A stretch of 64,000 bases of DNA from Nereocystis luetkeana (lineage: Eukaryota > Sar > Phaeophyceae > Laminariales > Laminariaceae). The notes under the pieces were generated by a model. It saw only the letters and a list, made by a program, of their open reading frames with translations. It was not told the DNA's origin and ran no database searches. The position numbers were made by a program, and so were the translations under genes. Within the stretch, counting starts at the first letter, position 1. Each line of letters starts with the position of its first letter. The stretch is from the NCBI GenBank assembly GCA_031213475.1, contig JARUPZ010000025.1, positions 7,326,656-7,390,655 on the forward strand. The letters are read 5' to 3'. Of this stretch, positions 31,871-43,351 are shown one piece after another.

Positions 31871-32649
31871 AAGGCGCACGATGCTTCACCGACCACCATC
31901 TGCTGACCCGACTCCAAGGCATTCAGCTCCCACGGCAAGCGCCGGACGAACTCCGCCCACTAGGAACACCAGGTCCCCGGCCTTGGAAATGGCCCCGGGC
32001 TGGATCACGACAACTTCGACCGCCCCTCCGACAACCGGGTCCACCGGCACCCAACAGCTGGCGAAGGCACCGCGGCCCGGGAAGACAGGTCCCATGGCCG
32101 CGTCGGTGACTGGGACTGCCGGCGTCTGGGGGAGGACTTTGCCGGCCATGACGGTGGGTCCCGCCGCAGCAGGTACAATGTTACTTCGATGGGCAACAGC
32201 AGCAGCGCTGGGGTGGAAGCCTGAGCTATCAGTCGCATCAACAGCCACATACCGCTTCGGAGTGATGCACTGGGTGCGGCGGACCACACCGAAAGTATGT
32301 GATATCACCCTAAGTCCCCTCCGCTTGCAAGAGCATCAATGGGCGAATTCTACACTTGCGCCAGTGTAGCGCCCGCGCTGTGTGGCGCCCGAGGGCATAG
32401 GGACGCAATTTGCCTAGCACAAAACAGCGTATGCGATGCGCACATATTCTATGGTCGCATGGCCAAGCAATGCTGCACTGCCGAACCTAGCATCTAGTCT
32501 ACGCACCCCGAACTGCTATAGTAGCCCGCATCCTGGAACGCCAGTGCTCGAGCAGCCGCGGGTGGCGCCGACAGTAGCGTGGTCGGTGACGAGCTACTCG
32601 ATCGATGTGATGTGGGGCTGCCGGCGCCAGCCTTCAATGGAGGAGCTCG

Positions 32650-33429
32650 GTGATGCTGCTGAAGCGCGGGCAACGTCTGTGTAGCAGCAGGAGGACCCTG
32701 AGGTGGTGGAGCATGGTGTTGCTCTGTTCGAAATGGTGGAGCTTGGTAATGCCGAGCCTGATATGGTGGTGGTTTGTGTTGCTGGTGGAGCTTGGTGTAG
32801 CCGTGTCCGAAGCGGTGAAGCTCAGTCATGCTGGTTTTACCCCCTCGTCGTCGATAGGGCCGCAGCAGCTGCGTACACATGACGAGATGGAGCTTGGCAA
32901 CGACGGGGCCGCGCGTCCACATGACGAGATGGAGCTTGGCAACGACGGGGCTGCGCGTCCCGTTTACACGCCGACTAGCAGCAGCAGCGAGGGTCTGGAG
33001 GTGGAACCGCTCGTGACGAGGTCGCCGCAGTACGGGGGCTTGGGGGTGGGATTGGGGGTGACGCGGTCGTCGCGGCTGGCCAGTTCGGGCCAGAAGGGGA
33101 CATCAGTGCACCCGCTCGACCCGGGGAGACCGACAGGGGCGAGGCTGACACCGAGTGACTGGGATGATGGGTCTGACGCGGTTTGGTGGGGGTATGGTGG
33201 CTGCCGGGGAGGGGAGGAACACGAGGGGAAGGGCACACCAGCAGCATCAGCGGGGTGCCAACTCTCTTGTTTAACCCTGGGAGTAAGCATGTCATGTTTT
33301 TCGAGTGTCGCTCACTGGAATGTAGGTGGGTTGTGTCTGTTTTGTTTGCCCTTTTCTGTGCTTCTTTGTGTTGGGCCGGTATGTTATTACAAGACGTGTG
33401 CAGTACTGCAGGAAGTAGTTGTGGCGTAA
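32650..33429 (+). CDS. Unidentified 259-codon ORF with a 42-bp tandem duplication
   Basis: A single open frame from the ATG at 32,650 to TAA/TGA at 33,427. The first 60 residues are Trp/Leu/Val-rich and unlike a soluble protein. Residues 75-105 contain a perfect 14-residue tandem repeat (HDEMELGNDGAARP twice; DNA 32,876-32,960). The middle is Gly/Ser/Pro-rich and the end is hydrophobic and Cys-rich. Composition shifts along the ORF suggest it is not one natural protein. The duplicated part is the most protein-like. Confidence 0.3.
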   Translation: MMLLKRGQRLCSSRRTLRWWSMVLLCSKWWSLVMPSLIWWWFVLLVELGVAVSEAVKLSHAGFTPSSSIGPQQLRTHDEMELGNDGAARPHDEMELGNDGAARPVYTPTSSSSEGLEVEPLVTRSPQYGGLGVGLGVTRSSRLASSGQKGTSVHPLDPGRPTGARLTPSDWDDGSDAVWWGYGGCRGGEEHEGKGTPAASAGCQLSCLTLGVSMSCFSSVAHWNVGGLCLFCLPFSVLLCVGPVCYYKTCAVLQEVVVA

Positions 33430-35641
33430 GTGGTATGTTTTATACCTGGTATGATATAATTATTTGCCCCGTATCTACGATCTATGTACTCGTAGTGTAT
33501 CATAACCAGAGGAGATGCTGGAACCGGACGACATCTGCTACCTGATTTCACTTATAGGAGTGAACGATGGTTGTGAAGTGATGTCTGTGTGTATCCAGTC
33601 GCTGTTTGACCCATGTCTTGCTTGTAGGGTAACGGGGGGAGGGGTTGACAAAAATGACTTGATTATACCATGCATGCTAATGATGTGAAAAAGCCATGCT
33701 GATTTTGTTTTGCTTCTACAGCACACGATCTTCATGTGTTGAAAAATTAATGCTGATCTTGACTTGATATAGAACTACATACTTAGATCACAACCCCTGA
33801 GCGTGCTCGGTTGGTGCATCCCTGGCCTCTCAGAGCTCCCACTTCCAAAACGCCTCCTTTCATCACTTGCCAGACCTTTCCAGCAGTTCTTTGTTTTCTC
33901 GGTCCTTTCTTCCTTTTTTCTTCTTTCGTTTCGTGTGCGTGCGTGTTCTCCGAGCACGGCATCGCGGCAGGACCCGGCACCGTCGCGGGTGCCAGCGGGT
34001 GCTGGCGGGTAGAGGGGGGGGTGCAAGGAGCGCGGTCGCCACTTTCGTACCTAGGCGTCGTGTGTGCCTCGAGACACGAGGGATGCATGAACGGGCTTTG
34101 TCTGGCTTCGACTTATGATTAACCCTAAGTATGTGCGAGTTATTAAGGTCGTTCGGCAGGGCAAGATAATATTCAAGCAGTGCTTATTTTTGCGACCACG
34201 CTAAAGTTGAAAGAGGGAAGTGTGCAGTTTCAACACCAACGTTCTCGAGCTGGCGCACGACGGCCACCGTGAGCACCGGGCTTCACGCGAGGCGGACGAT
34301 GGGGCTGATTGTGGCAGAGAGTGATAAAAATCTTTACCCGGACCGAATCGGTAGCGAGGTGGTCGCGAGAGGGGCGGGCGGCGTACGAGGCGGAGAGAGA
34401 AGCTCTGCTGTGCGATTTTCTCCTTTCTTCTTTTCGACCGGGTGTAAGGTGTTCCAATCAGGCAGAAACGTATTACACGAGAGGGGACGGGGATATTTTT
34501 TCCTTTCCGATTTTTCGGTTTCATTTTCATTGTTTTTGCTGCTGTGCCGTGCTGTGCTTACGCTTTCTTCGTACATACAGTACAGAGACATAGAGCATAT
34601 CGAAAGAAGAAAATAAGTACAGACAGTAGTACCCTACCTGGGGTATGTACGTACGTACGATATCCGCGACTCGAAGCGTATATGTGGCATCCAAGCTGAC
34701 GTCGGAGCTGTTTTTTCCTGAGGCATGGCGGCGGGACTCTTGGCGTTATCAAGTCGCCGGTTTGCAATTACGATCCTTGAAAAAACTAAACTCAATCGTG
34801 GACCTCTGTTCGCTTCGCATAATTTGATGTACTTTTTTCCTTCCTGAGCGAGCGTAGCGGGCGGCGTAGGCCGCCCGCGGAGCGAAGCGCCTTGTATCAG
34901 TGTATGACATTGACAATGTGTTGGAACATTATTGCACCTTTTGCGTTGATTCTACAGTGCATGAAAGGAATGTGTTGGAGACATCAGTGCTGAATTTGAA
35001 AACACACATTTTACGTACTGATGTGTCCATCCAGGGCTCAAGTTGTACTGGAAAAGCGTGAGTGTCTGTGACAACAGCAAGTGTGCCATAGACATACATG
35101 GGGGTATGTACTGGACGATGTGGCGACATGCGGCATGCGGCATGCAACATTCTCGTGCAACATCGTCGTAGTTATACTTTGAGGTTTTCAAGACCCACCT
35201 AAATATGAGGAAGGTAGATCAATTCGAAGTATGTAGTGATGTCGTCTTGTCACTGCTGTTTACTGTGAATAACCATGAGGGGCGAATCGATGTCATGGTT
35301 CTACTCGCAGACATGGTGCATAATGACTTAATTTGTTATCTAACGATTAAGCTTCGTTTCTGGCACGAGTTGGCTTGGTTTCTGACGCTGAAACTACTCA
35401 TCAGATACAAACGCCCTACTATGCAACCTCACTCTGCGGATTTGCGAGATACAGTTCATGCTGCGGCGACGTGGAGCCGCGGCGGAAGACAGGCGTCGCA
35501 TCCGTAGCGTAGGGAGCAAGAGACGGAGCTTGAGAGGTGGGCTGTGGCTTCCTTCACTACGAATTGAATATAGAGAAGAAAAAAAAACGTTGGATCTTTT
35601 GTTCTAGTAGGAATTGACGCGATCGAATATGTTTTAGGCCC
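33430..35641. other. Unannotated stretch, no gene supported
   Basis: Only short ORFs, with no recognised domain. It contains a strong GC hairpin at 34,857 (separate entry) and a TACCTGGTA motif at 33,443. Confidence 0.45.
34857..34878. other. Perfect 9-bp stem GC hairpin
   Basis: gcgggcggc, loop gtag, gccgcccgc. It sits within an outer repeat-like context (tgagcgagcgtag...cggagcgaagcg). No U-run follows, and pol II genes do not use such terminators. Confidence 0.7.
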
Positions 35642-35986
35642 TTGTTTCATGATATGGCATGGATTGGCATTTTGTATGTGTACTACGACTTCTGCAGAAC
35701 GATTTCTAATACCACCTGGTCAACGGGTTTTGAAGTCGTAATGATATCACAACATTTGACGATCAACAATGCGATGAGTGTTTTGCTACTGAGCAGGAGA
35801 GGCATAGTAGTTGTACCCAGTAACGCGATAGAGACTTTCTATCGCAGACGGTGGAGTTTAGTTGGAGTGAGATCATACGTGGATGCGGACCATGCACGCA
35901 AGGCTTCTGACCCGAGGAATTTCTCTTGTGCAGGGGTATTTTATGTGCAGATGTCTGTTTATCGTGTTCCCCTAGGATGTAGGTAG
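35642..35986 (+). pseudogene. Copia-type pol relic, RNase H region
   Basis: The plus frame ends with YVDADHARKASDPRNFSCAG, which matches the Copia RNase H start (Y.DADxAxxxxDRRSxSG). The first catalytic Asp and the conserved Asp/Arg block are recognisable, although the Ser-Gly has become Phe-Ser-Cys. The preceding 60 residues loosely keep the RT-RNase H connection spacing (ISNTTW where the family has DISNAV). No intact RT or integrase was found nearby, so this is an old fragment. Confidence 0.6.
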
Positions 35987-36390
35987 ATGTCTGGGGCGTG
36001 TGTCTAATGGGCGGGTTGAGATTGACACGCGCGGTCTGCAAATCAGCATGCCGATTTTCTCGTCAAACCGTTTTGCACGCTGAGACGTTTCGTTGTGACC
36101 GTGACTTTGTGATGAGCCTGTGGTGATTTGATTCTCTAATTTGTTTTTTCAAGAAGTTTGGGGCATTTGGTTTTGTGGGGTACGGAGTTTGTTTCCGATG
36201 TGCATGGAATGACTTTATTAAAAAGGGGTGCCAGGTACTCGAAGAATTAACGTACGACTTCCGGAGTTCTTAGGGAAAGGGATAACGCGCTAGGAGGTAC
36301 CAAAACGTCGAGTAAGACGTCAGTAGAATATGTGGATGACCTTGGTGAATATTGCCGCTACACTTTGTTGTTGTAGTCGTTGTTGATGTT

Positions 36391-36392
36391 GC

Positions 36393-36444
<52 letters not shown>

Positions 36445-36452
36445 ATTGTTGT
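36391..36452 (+). repeat. TTG microsatellite
   Basis: About 20 ttg units. A D2-like tail (cttcacattaaa.cgttctttctaccc) follows, as at 23,951, where a GT tract occupies the same place. Confidence 0.93.
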
Positions 36453-36949
36453 TGTCTTCACATTAAATCGTTCTTTCTACCCAGCTTCATCAGTACACCC
36501 AGTGTCCGTCCTGATTCCCTATCCTAGAGAGATACTGATTCTGTTGTCACAGACTGTGAGACAGAGGAAGACCAAAAATAAAACTAAATCGCAAATTCAA
36601 GTGTCAAGCAAGTGAAATGTCAGCGTACCGGGTACGAGAACACAACAACACAAGCAAGACCGGAAAAATAAGAGCAAAAGACAATAAAACCAAAAAACCA
36701 AAAATCTGAAATGAAAAAAAGAAGAAAAAAAAAAAAAAAACAGAATGCAAACGACGTAAGGACTTCAGAAAGGCTGCTAGACGGACAGCATACGTACTCA
36801 GGAAGGGCAGGTATCTGTTGCACGGACGAAGCAACACGAAAGAGAGGGAGATACAGGCAAACGTTTGTGAAGAGCTAGTCGAACCGATATCTAGCCACCC
36901 GATCTATAATTTCGTTTCTGCATTCGTCGACAGCTGTATCAGAACAGCT

Positions 36950-38395
36950 GCCCCTCCCCCCTCCCCCCCTCCCCTTGTCGCCGTTCTTGGCGTCCTCTGC
37001 TGCGTGGCGCAGCCGGCTCTTTTGTGCTTCGTCCCCTGTGCCACCTCGCCATGAAACAGTCCGCCGCTTCGACGACCCCCCGGTACCACTTCCCGCTCTT
37101 CTTAGCCGCCCTCGGCCATAACAACGTCTCTACTCCGAACAGCAGGGGGGGGCTTTCCGTGGACCCCTCGGTGGCTTGAAAAACCCTGAGGTAGTCTGCT
37201 AGGCATTGGGCCCAGTTATTTTCCGGTCGGCCTCGTCCCGGGTTCTACCCACCAGCCATCGTCATAAACACCACCCGGTAGATCAGCCGCTCATTGGTCG
37301 CCCGCTGTACGGCCCCTCGCAAAGAGGAGGCGTCGTTTGCGGATGGTCGTCTCGACGCTCTCGCATTGTGCCTTTTTGAGGGCCTTGGCGTACGACATGA
37401 GGTGGGTAGTGCGTTGCCGGCGCTGGAAGCCAATGATCCGTAGGAGGAGTTTGTGGTGTGCCGTTCTGAGCTCAGCGAAGTGCTCCTGACCAAGAGTTCA
37501 CGTCACGCACCCGTACAACAGGGTCTCCATCACCTCGGCCTTTAACATGCGTACTTTTATGGTGAGCGGGGCATCCTCCATATATCGTACAGCTCCCGTT
37601 TAAACCGATTGTAGCATGCCCATGCGAGTCGGATCCGTCGCATGATCTCTAGCATTATGCCCGCGCTTCCGCCGACAAGGCCGCCCAGGTACAGAAACTG
37701 CATCGTCTGCCTATACCTCTGTCCCGCTGCGTCGATGACGAGCGGTGAGGAGTGGGGTGCCTGATTCGGTGTCCGCAGCAGCATGGTCTCCGTCTTCTTT
37801 TCGGATACGGTGAGACCTGCTGCTTCGAAAACGGTCACAATCACGGTCATCATCTTCGCAAGGCCTTCCGCCGACTTGGGCACAATGCCTGCATCGTCCG
37901 CGTACAGCATATCCCACACTGCCCTCCGTACGTAAGTTAGTGGGTCGACCTTCACCCCGTCCTCGCCGAGGTCCTCCTCGAGGTGAACCAAGTCCCTCAA
38001 AATATCTGGGACTCCACTGAAGCGTATCAGCACGGCGTGTATCACAGAAGCGAAGAAGATATTGAACAGAACTGGTGACAACACACATCCTTGCCGCAGC
38101 CCCTGAGTGACGTCGAACCATTCCGAGTGCTCGCCGTCATCCGTACGCACGCGGGCTCGCATGCCTTCGCGGAACTGGCGGATAACGGTAAGCATCTTCT
38201 CTGGTACGCCGAAGCGTGCGAGCACCACCCACAGTAGCTCACGGTCGACGGAGTCGGATGCTTTCTGCAGATCGATGAAGCACATGTACAGGGGGATTTT
38301 TCTAGCTCGTCCGAGTTCTTGCAGTCGGCGCACAACGAACAGCATGTCAACCGTTGATCATCTATCGGTGAATTGCGCATAACGTACAGGGGAAC
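36950..38395 (-). pseudogene. LINE-a: non-LTR retrotransposon reverse transcriptase relic
   Basis: The minus strand encodes an RT palm (38,345-37,557 is open for 262 codons): [20 protein letters not shown] (motif A; the usual Tyr after KA is Ser), [10 protein letters not shown] (motif B) and YADD at 37,893-37,904 (motif C, catalytic Asp pair intact), then the thumb-like region. The frame continues after damage into the same C-terminal region as LINE-b. Breaks: TGA at 38,358-38,360 just upstream, a 2-base AT insertion near 37,583, TGA at 37,498-37,500 where Trp fits, a one-base slip near 37,320, and TAG at 37,245-37,247. The 5' part (endonuclease) is missing. Confidence 0.88.
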
Positions 38396-39068
38396 CGATT
38401 ACGAATACCCATACTAGTACATTTGAATCCAGTGGCAATAGTGTGCTTCCCTGGTTTTTCAGACTTCCAAGGGGTATGCCTCGATAGGGGGCTGGCATAG
38501 TAGTTCAAACTTCTAGTTGTTCTATATAAGAGACGTTGTCCTGCCCTTACGGAGTACCAGCCATCAGCAGGATGGTGATATTATCGGGGGATGAACTATC
38601 TGTGGGAAGGCGATGTTACTCAATTAGTGGGCTTCAACAGCATACCCACGTTTATTGAATTTTGTCTTCGTGCAGTTACTACTGTTTTCGCTGCATTGGG
38701 AGAGGCCTGCACTGAAGTAGAGATGGGCAGGTTTGGTAATGGCGTTGCCATTTTACAATAACAATTTTGAATGATGTCAGTAGGGATTGCTTTCTTACCT
38801 GGATTGCCAATTCTTCGTGATGGAATTTGAAATTGCCGTACCCTTTCAATCGTTTTTTCTGGTGAAAATTGGGATTGACTAAAATTTGGGATTTGACTTG
38901 TCGTTTTATCGTTTATTTGTAAGACTCATGATGGAAGAAGTAGGGATTGCGGTTTTACATGTGGAAGAATGAACGGAGGAAATCTGGGGTTTGTTGAGAG
39001 GTACTAAAATCTTTGAAAATAGAGGACACGGGGAAGAGGGTCTTTCATAGAGTTGACGACGATTTTAG

Positions 39069-39910
39069 TTGGTTAATCGTGATGCAAGCGCGATGTACAT
39101 GGAGATATATTTCGTTTCGAAAGTTTCACGTGTCATGAAGCGTTTGATGCAAGCTGTTAGGCGTGGAGTGCCTGTCGGTCTTATCGAAGGAGGAAATTTG
39201 GATGCATCGTTGCAACATGGGAATCATTCGAGCACTATACAGCCCAGCGATTTGTTGTTAGACAGACCCATGGAGGACATTGTGAGTGATCGAGTATTAC
39301 TATTCCACCGGTCATTAGCTCTCGTACGATTCGTGGGCTTCGAATATCCCCATTATTGCCTGTGGTAGAGGAACGATATAAAGCGAGAGTGATGTTTTAC
39401 CTGAAAAGTAGGACATGGAGCGTAGACAGACGCCGACTTGGACAAAGCGCCTGTCTATAAGTTGGGGGGGAGCTACATTGTGGTTTATCGCGCAAACGTG
39501 CGCTCTTCGAGAACAAGTTGGCGCGGAAGTGCCCAGTTACATTTGAAATTACCATTTACATCGAAAATGAACGTGAAGGACGCTTTCAGGAGAGTTCGCA
39601 TCAAGTGTGCATCTGTTGCTTCATTTGTGGTGTGGGAGTACATTGTTATTGATTCCAGGTTGGGGTTCGGATGCCGTTCGTCACCTAGATGATGAAATAA
39701 GATGGCCGCGGCAATTCTTCACTCGCATCAAAACACTGACGTTACTACAGCAGCAGCAGTTTTGCCAGAAGCGCGATTGATGACAAAATACATTAAGGTT
39801 TTGGTGCCTGCAGATAAGGGTCGAATACGCCGTGTGCTCCTCCTCGTGCCTGACCTACAGGGACATTTAGAGGCGGACGTTTTATTCTGAGATGTACGTC
39901 GACGATAAGC
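39069..39910 (+). pseudogene. Reverse transcriptase relic of another retroelement (YVDD)
   Basis: Two plus-strand pieces resemble a Gypsy/DIRS-like RT seen in stramenopile elements (from memory). 39,069-39,368 includes RRGVPVGLIEGGNLDASLQH. 39,438-39,692 includes motif A (KMNVKDAFRRV) and YIVIDSRLGFGCRSSP. A third frame carries FYSEMYVDDKLNLEA, with YVDD at 39,895-39,906 as motif C. Several stops and frame changes separate them, so the gene is dead. It is on the opposite strand to LINE-a and clearly a different RT class. Confidence 0.65.
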
Positions 39911-39999
39911 TCAATTTGGAAGCATGATGAGGCACGATGACGCACGTTTGGGGAAGAGTAGTGGAACGACGTGTTTCGGAGGCTTGCAGGCAGATGTCA

Positions 40000-41159
40000 A
40001 CGGTCGGGGTAGTCCCTCAACAAACATCACTTATAAAGCTGACTGGCGCTTGTGCACGCAGTGACGTATAGTTGCTGTGCATAGAAGCGTGTGTATGGAC
40101 ATGGAGTTGGCAGAGGAGGTGGTAGCGAGAGAGATCGCGAAGTAAATATGGCGCATTTGTAGTTTTCTCGTGGAATCGAAGCGTCTACGGTTTATGGGAT
40201 ATTGGTAGTTGCTGTACAACATTCTCTTCGCCGAGAGAGTGTGAATATAATTCACGAATACATGTTTATTAAAAAAAACGTGAATGCAGGCATTGCGAGA
40301 GAGAGTGCACTGGGCGGGGAACCTCAACGGGCGTGCAGTCCAATTTCGTAGGTTATGCTGAAACAGGGATACCGATAGTTCCGGGCTGGGGGGAAGAGAG
40401 CAAGCTGGTGTGGATGATGCTATAAAATACCAGGTAGCGGTTTCGTATTTTGTTTCGGGTCTTGCGTTTGAGATACAAGCATACAACGGCGGAAATATTG
40501 GGGAGTGACGAGGGGATATGTTCCTTTTCTGTGGTATGGTACAGTTGCCAGGGCCTGAACTGTGTTGTGCTGATTGGGTGGGACTTTAGTTCAGATGAGG
40601 ATCGAAAGAAGATCAACGCGAGGTATACGGAGAAGTGGTTTAACGCAAGCAAACGGTGGTTGGTGCGAGTGATTGAAATGGTTTGCCACTACTGCTATAT
40701 GTTTCACATGTGAGGGGTGAGGCCGGGGGCTTTGAGGTAGTGCTCAAATTGATGATGCCGTATCCTAGCTTGGACGTAAGTCGTCCTTTTTGCGACACAC
40801 GCATATATATGGGAATATATATGAACTCCTAATCAGGCCACAGTGTCACTAAGGGATTTAGCGGGAGGGCAAGGGTTGGTACCGGGAGAGTACCATGTGC
40901 ATTCGGAAAATATCGGAGGAGAAACGAGCCTTGCAGCAAGAGGGGTGTCGACAATGAAAATCTAACGTCGAGGGACGAGGAAGAACGAGGTCTTTAAGAT
41001 GATGTCGACCGGTAGAAATAACGATTTGATGTGAAGAACATACACACGGAAAAACAACAAGAGAGATATAAGGAAAATGCTTCAAGAGCTTTAGCTAATA
41101 ATGCAGTGGTCGGAGAAATTCAGCCAGGACAGGGGACAAAATGGGGGGGGGGCAGAGAC
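40000..41159. other. Unannotated stretch, no gene supported
   Basis: Short ORFs on both strands, none recognised. A TACCAGGTA motif lies at 40,428. Confidence 0.45.
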
Positions 41160-41455
41160 GCGTTCTACGATGGAGATTCACCCTAATTGTTTCTGAGGGG
41201 CCCATGCCCCCCGAAGCAACGACACAGTAGTGAGTGCGGACTCCAACAGGGACAAACCTATGAATACGACTGATGCTTCACCCGTCTCGTACGTGTTCGT
41301 ACGCAATACCCCCAATGATGAAGAGCACAACAAGTTACATGCCCGTATGCCGCCAGGGTCGTATGACGTCTGAACCTTAAGACGCCCTGGGAGGATGCCG
41401 TTGTGGCTCAGAAAGTGTTTTCCCCCCATATGTGATGACCTCCATCGTAGAACGC
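41160..41455. mobile_element. MITE-C candidate, 296 bp with 16-bp terminal inverted repeats
   Basis: The left end GCGTTCTACGATGGAG (41,160-41,175) is exactly inverted at the right end (41,440-41,455). The inner parts do not form long palindromes. No other copy was seen in this window and no clear target duplication, so element status is inferred only from the perfect ends and the size. Confidence 0.5.
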
Positions 41456-41789
41456 CTCTAGAGTAAGAACCAATGCCAATGTGATGCTTGGGGGTGGTAT
41501 GGGAGAAAAAACATGTATGATAGCTTATGTTTGCACAGAGGTAAAGAAGAGACTGTTTTAAGGTGGGGCTAAAGTGCGGTAGGTTTTACAGGATACCAGG
41601 TACCAGGTATACGTTGGCGGTCGATATCGGATGTGTGTGATATATGCTAGGTTAAGAGTGTGGACGAGACCCAGAACGTTTGGGTTATTGAAAATACGAT
41701 TCCAGATTGATGAGCGAAACAAAGTGGAGGATTCAGCGGAAACAAACTGGGGTGCGGTCTCCTGCATTATTGGTTTTTATTATGGAAGT

Positions 41790-42560
41790 AGGTGGAAGCT
41801 TCCACCAATTCCACGGAAGCTTCCACCACTTCCACGGAAGCTTCCACCACTTCCACGGAAGCTTTTACCACTTCCATGGAAGCGGGTGGAAGTTTCCAAG
41901 CGTCCACCACTTCCATGGAAGCGGGCGGAAGTTTCCACCAAAGCTTTGAAAGTGTCCATGGAAGCGCAGGAAGCTTCAACTGAAGCTTCCATGGAAGAAC
42001 GCGGAAGCTTCCATGGAATCTTCCACAACTTCCATGGAAGCTTCTTTGGAAGCTGCGTCCATGAAAACTTCCATGGAAGTTGTGGAAGCTTCCGCGGGAA
42101 GCCGGGAGTACTACCACGGAAGAGATTCTCCCAGAAGCTTCGGGCTGCTTCCACGGAAGATCCAATCATCGCTTCCACACAAGATCTCAACGTCTACTTC
42201 CATGGAAACTCGTGTGAGCTTCCATTGGAGCGGTGGAAGCTCCCATGGCAATGGGAGAAGTACATGGTAGTAGAATATTCAGTTTAGGTCAACGTTCCAC
42301 GACTTCCACTACTTCCATGGAAGCTTGTGGAAGCTTCCACCACTTCTATGAAAGCTTGTGTGGAAGCTTTTACCCCTTCTTTGAAGTATTAGAGGAGCTT
42401 CCACGACTTCCACGGACGCTTGCATCACTTCGATGGACTTAGACGTAGCTTCCACGACTTCCGTGGAGGTGATAGAAGCTTCTGCGACTTCCCTTGAACC
42501 TTGTGAGCTTGGTGAAACACTTCCACGGCTCCTGTGGAAGCTGACATTACTTTCTTCGAA
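41790..42560. repeat. GGAAGCTTCC palindrome array (family K1), copy 1
   Basis: Roughly 770 bp made of units near 18-24 bp built from ttccatggaagcttccac: two palindromes (ccatgg and ggaagcttcc) joined by acttcc spacers. Because the units are palindromic the array reads nearly the same on both strands, and all six frames are long and Lys/Leu/Pro- or Ser/Thr/Glu-rich. I therefore call it a satellite-like repeat, not a gene. Confidence 0.92.
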
Positions 42561-43030
42561 GCATACTGCACTCACATACAGATAGCACGGGATACCGGCC
42601 TGTTGGTGTCCTTTGACATTGGTTAAGGGAGCTGCACGTGGTCGATTTCCACAACCTCGGCGTTTACATAATTGGCCGAACTTTACCAAACGAGTAGCAA
42701 TATTTTGTTTCAAGCCATGGGAACGTTCCAGCGGTGTGCCCTTACCCATGCTGATGTCATATCGGTTATGGGTTTTAGTGCGATCGAGACCGCCTGTCCC
42801 ACGACGATTTCCTTGGACAAGGTTGAATGAGGGACGCGAACATCGTTGGGTTTTTGCGACAGTTAAAATGCGGCGAAACGGTTGAATACGCCGTTATGTC
42901 ATCGAGCTAAAAGGCTCGATCGAATTGTTAGACTTGAATCCTTGCTATAGTTCTTGTTTGATATTTCTTTTACGCTTACTCTTCAACCTTGAAGCGAATG
43001 TTTTCCCCACATTGCAAGAGCTGTATGTGA

Positions 43031-43351
43031 CACGATGATATAATACTCCTGAAGAACCCCGATGATATCCGGCCCTCACGTTATCCCGAACCAAGTACGA
43101 AGAAGGGTAAGGGAACGGCAGCGGCTGCGTCACAACTAAGGGAACCCTGGGAACGGTACGAACAATCGATCGTGCTACAATACGAGCGTGTGTTTCACGA
43201 ACTGGCTGACCTTGTATGGGAGAAGGTATCCTTCAAAACATCAACGTCGTTCATTAATATACATCCCCGCTGTATTGATGACCGACATCACATTGCTGTA
43301 TGCCGTTCGGAGTGGGTTTTTTTCGCAAGGCAAAGCGCTACCTCAGCGTAG
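43031..43351 (+). CDS. Unidentified coding-like open frame (106 codons, no ATG)
   Basis: From after a TGA at 43,028-43,030 one frame is open to TAG at 43,349. The peptide is mixed and helix-prone (SQLREPWERYEQSIVLQYER, then ELADLVWEKVSFKTS), with no repeat bias. It lacks a start ATG, so it would be an exon or a fragment. No family recognised. In the opposite reading the region contains nothing better. Confidence 0.38.
   Translation, partial: HDDIILLKNPDDIRPSRYPEPSTKKGKGTAAAASQLREPWERYEQSIVLQYERVFHELADLVWEKVSFKTSTSFINIHPRCIDDRHHIAVCRSEWVFFARQSATSA

Noticed and set aside
41631..42442. ORFs of 130-218 codons on both strands at 41.6-42.4 kb (and similar at 53.0-53.9 kb)
   Set aside because: The palindromic repeat keeps all frames open, and peptides repeat Lys-Leu-Pro or Ser-Thr-Glu only.
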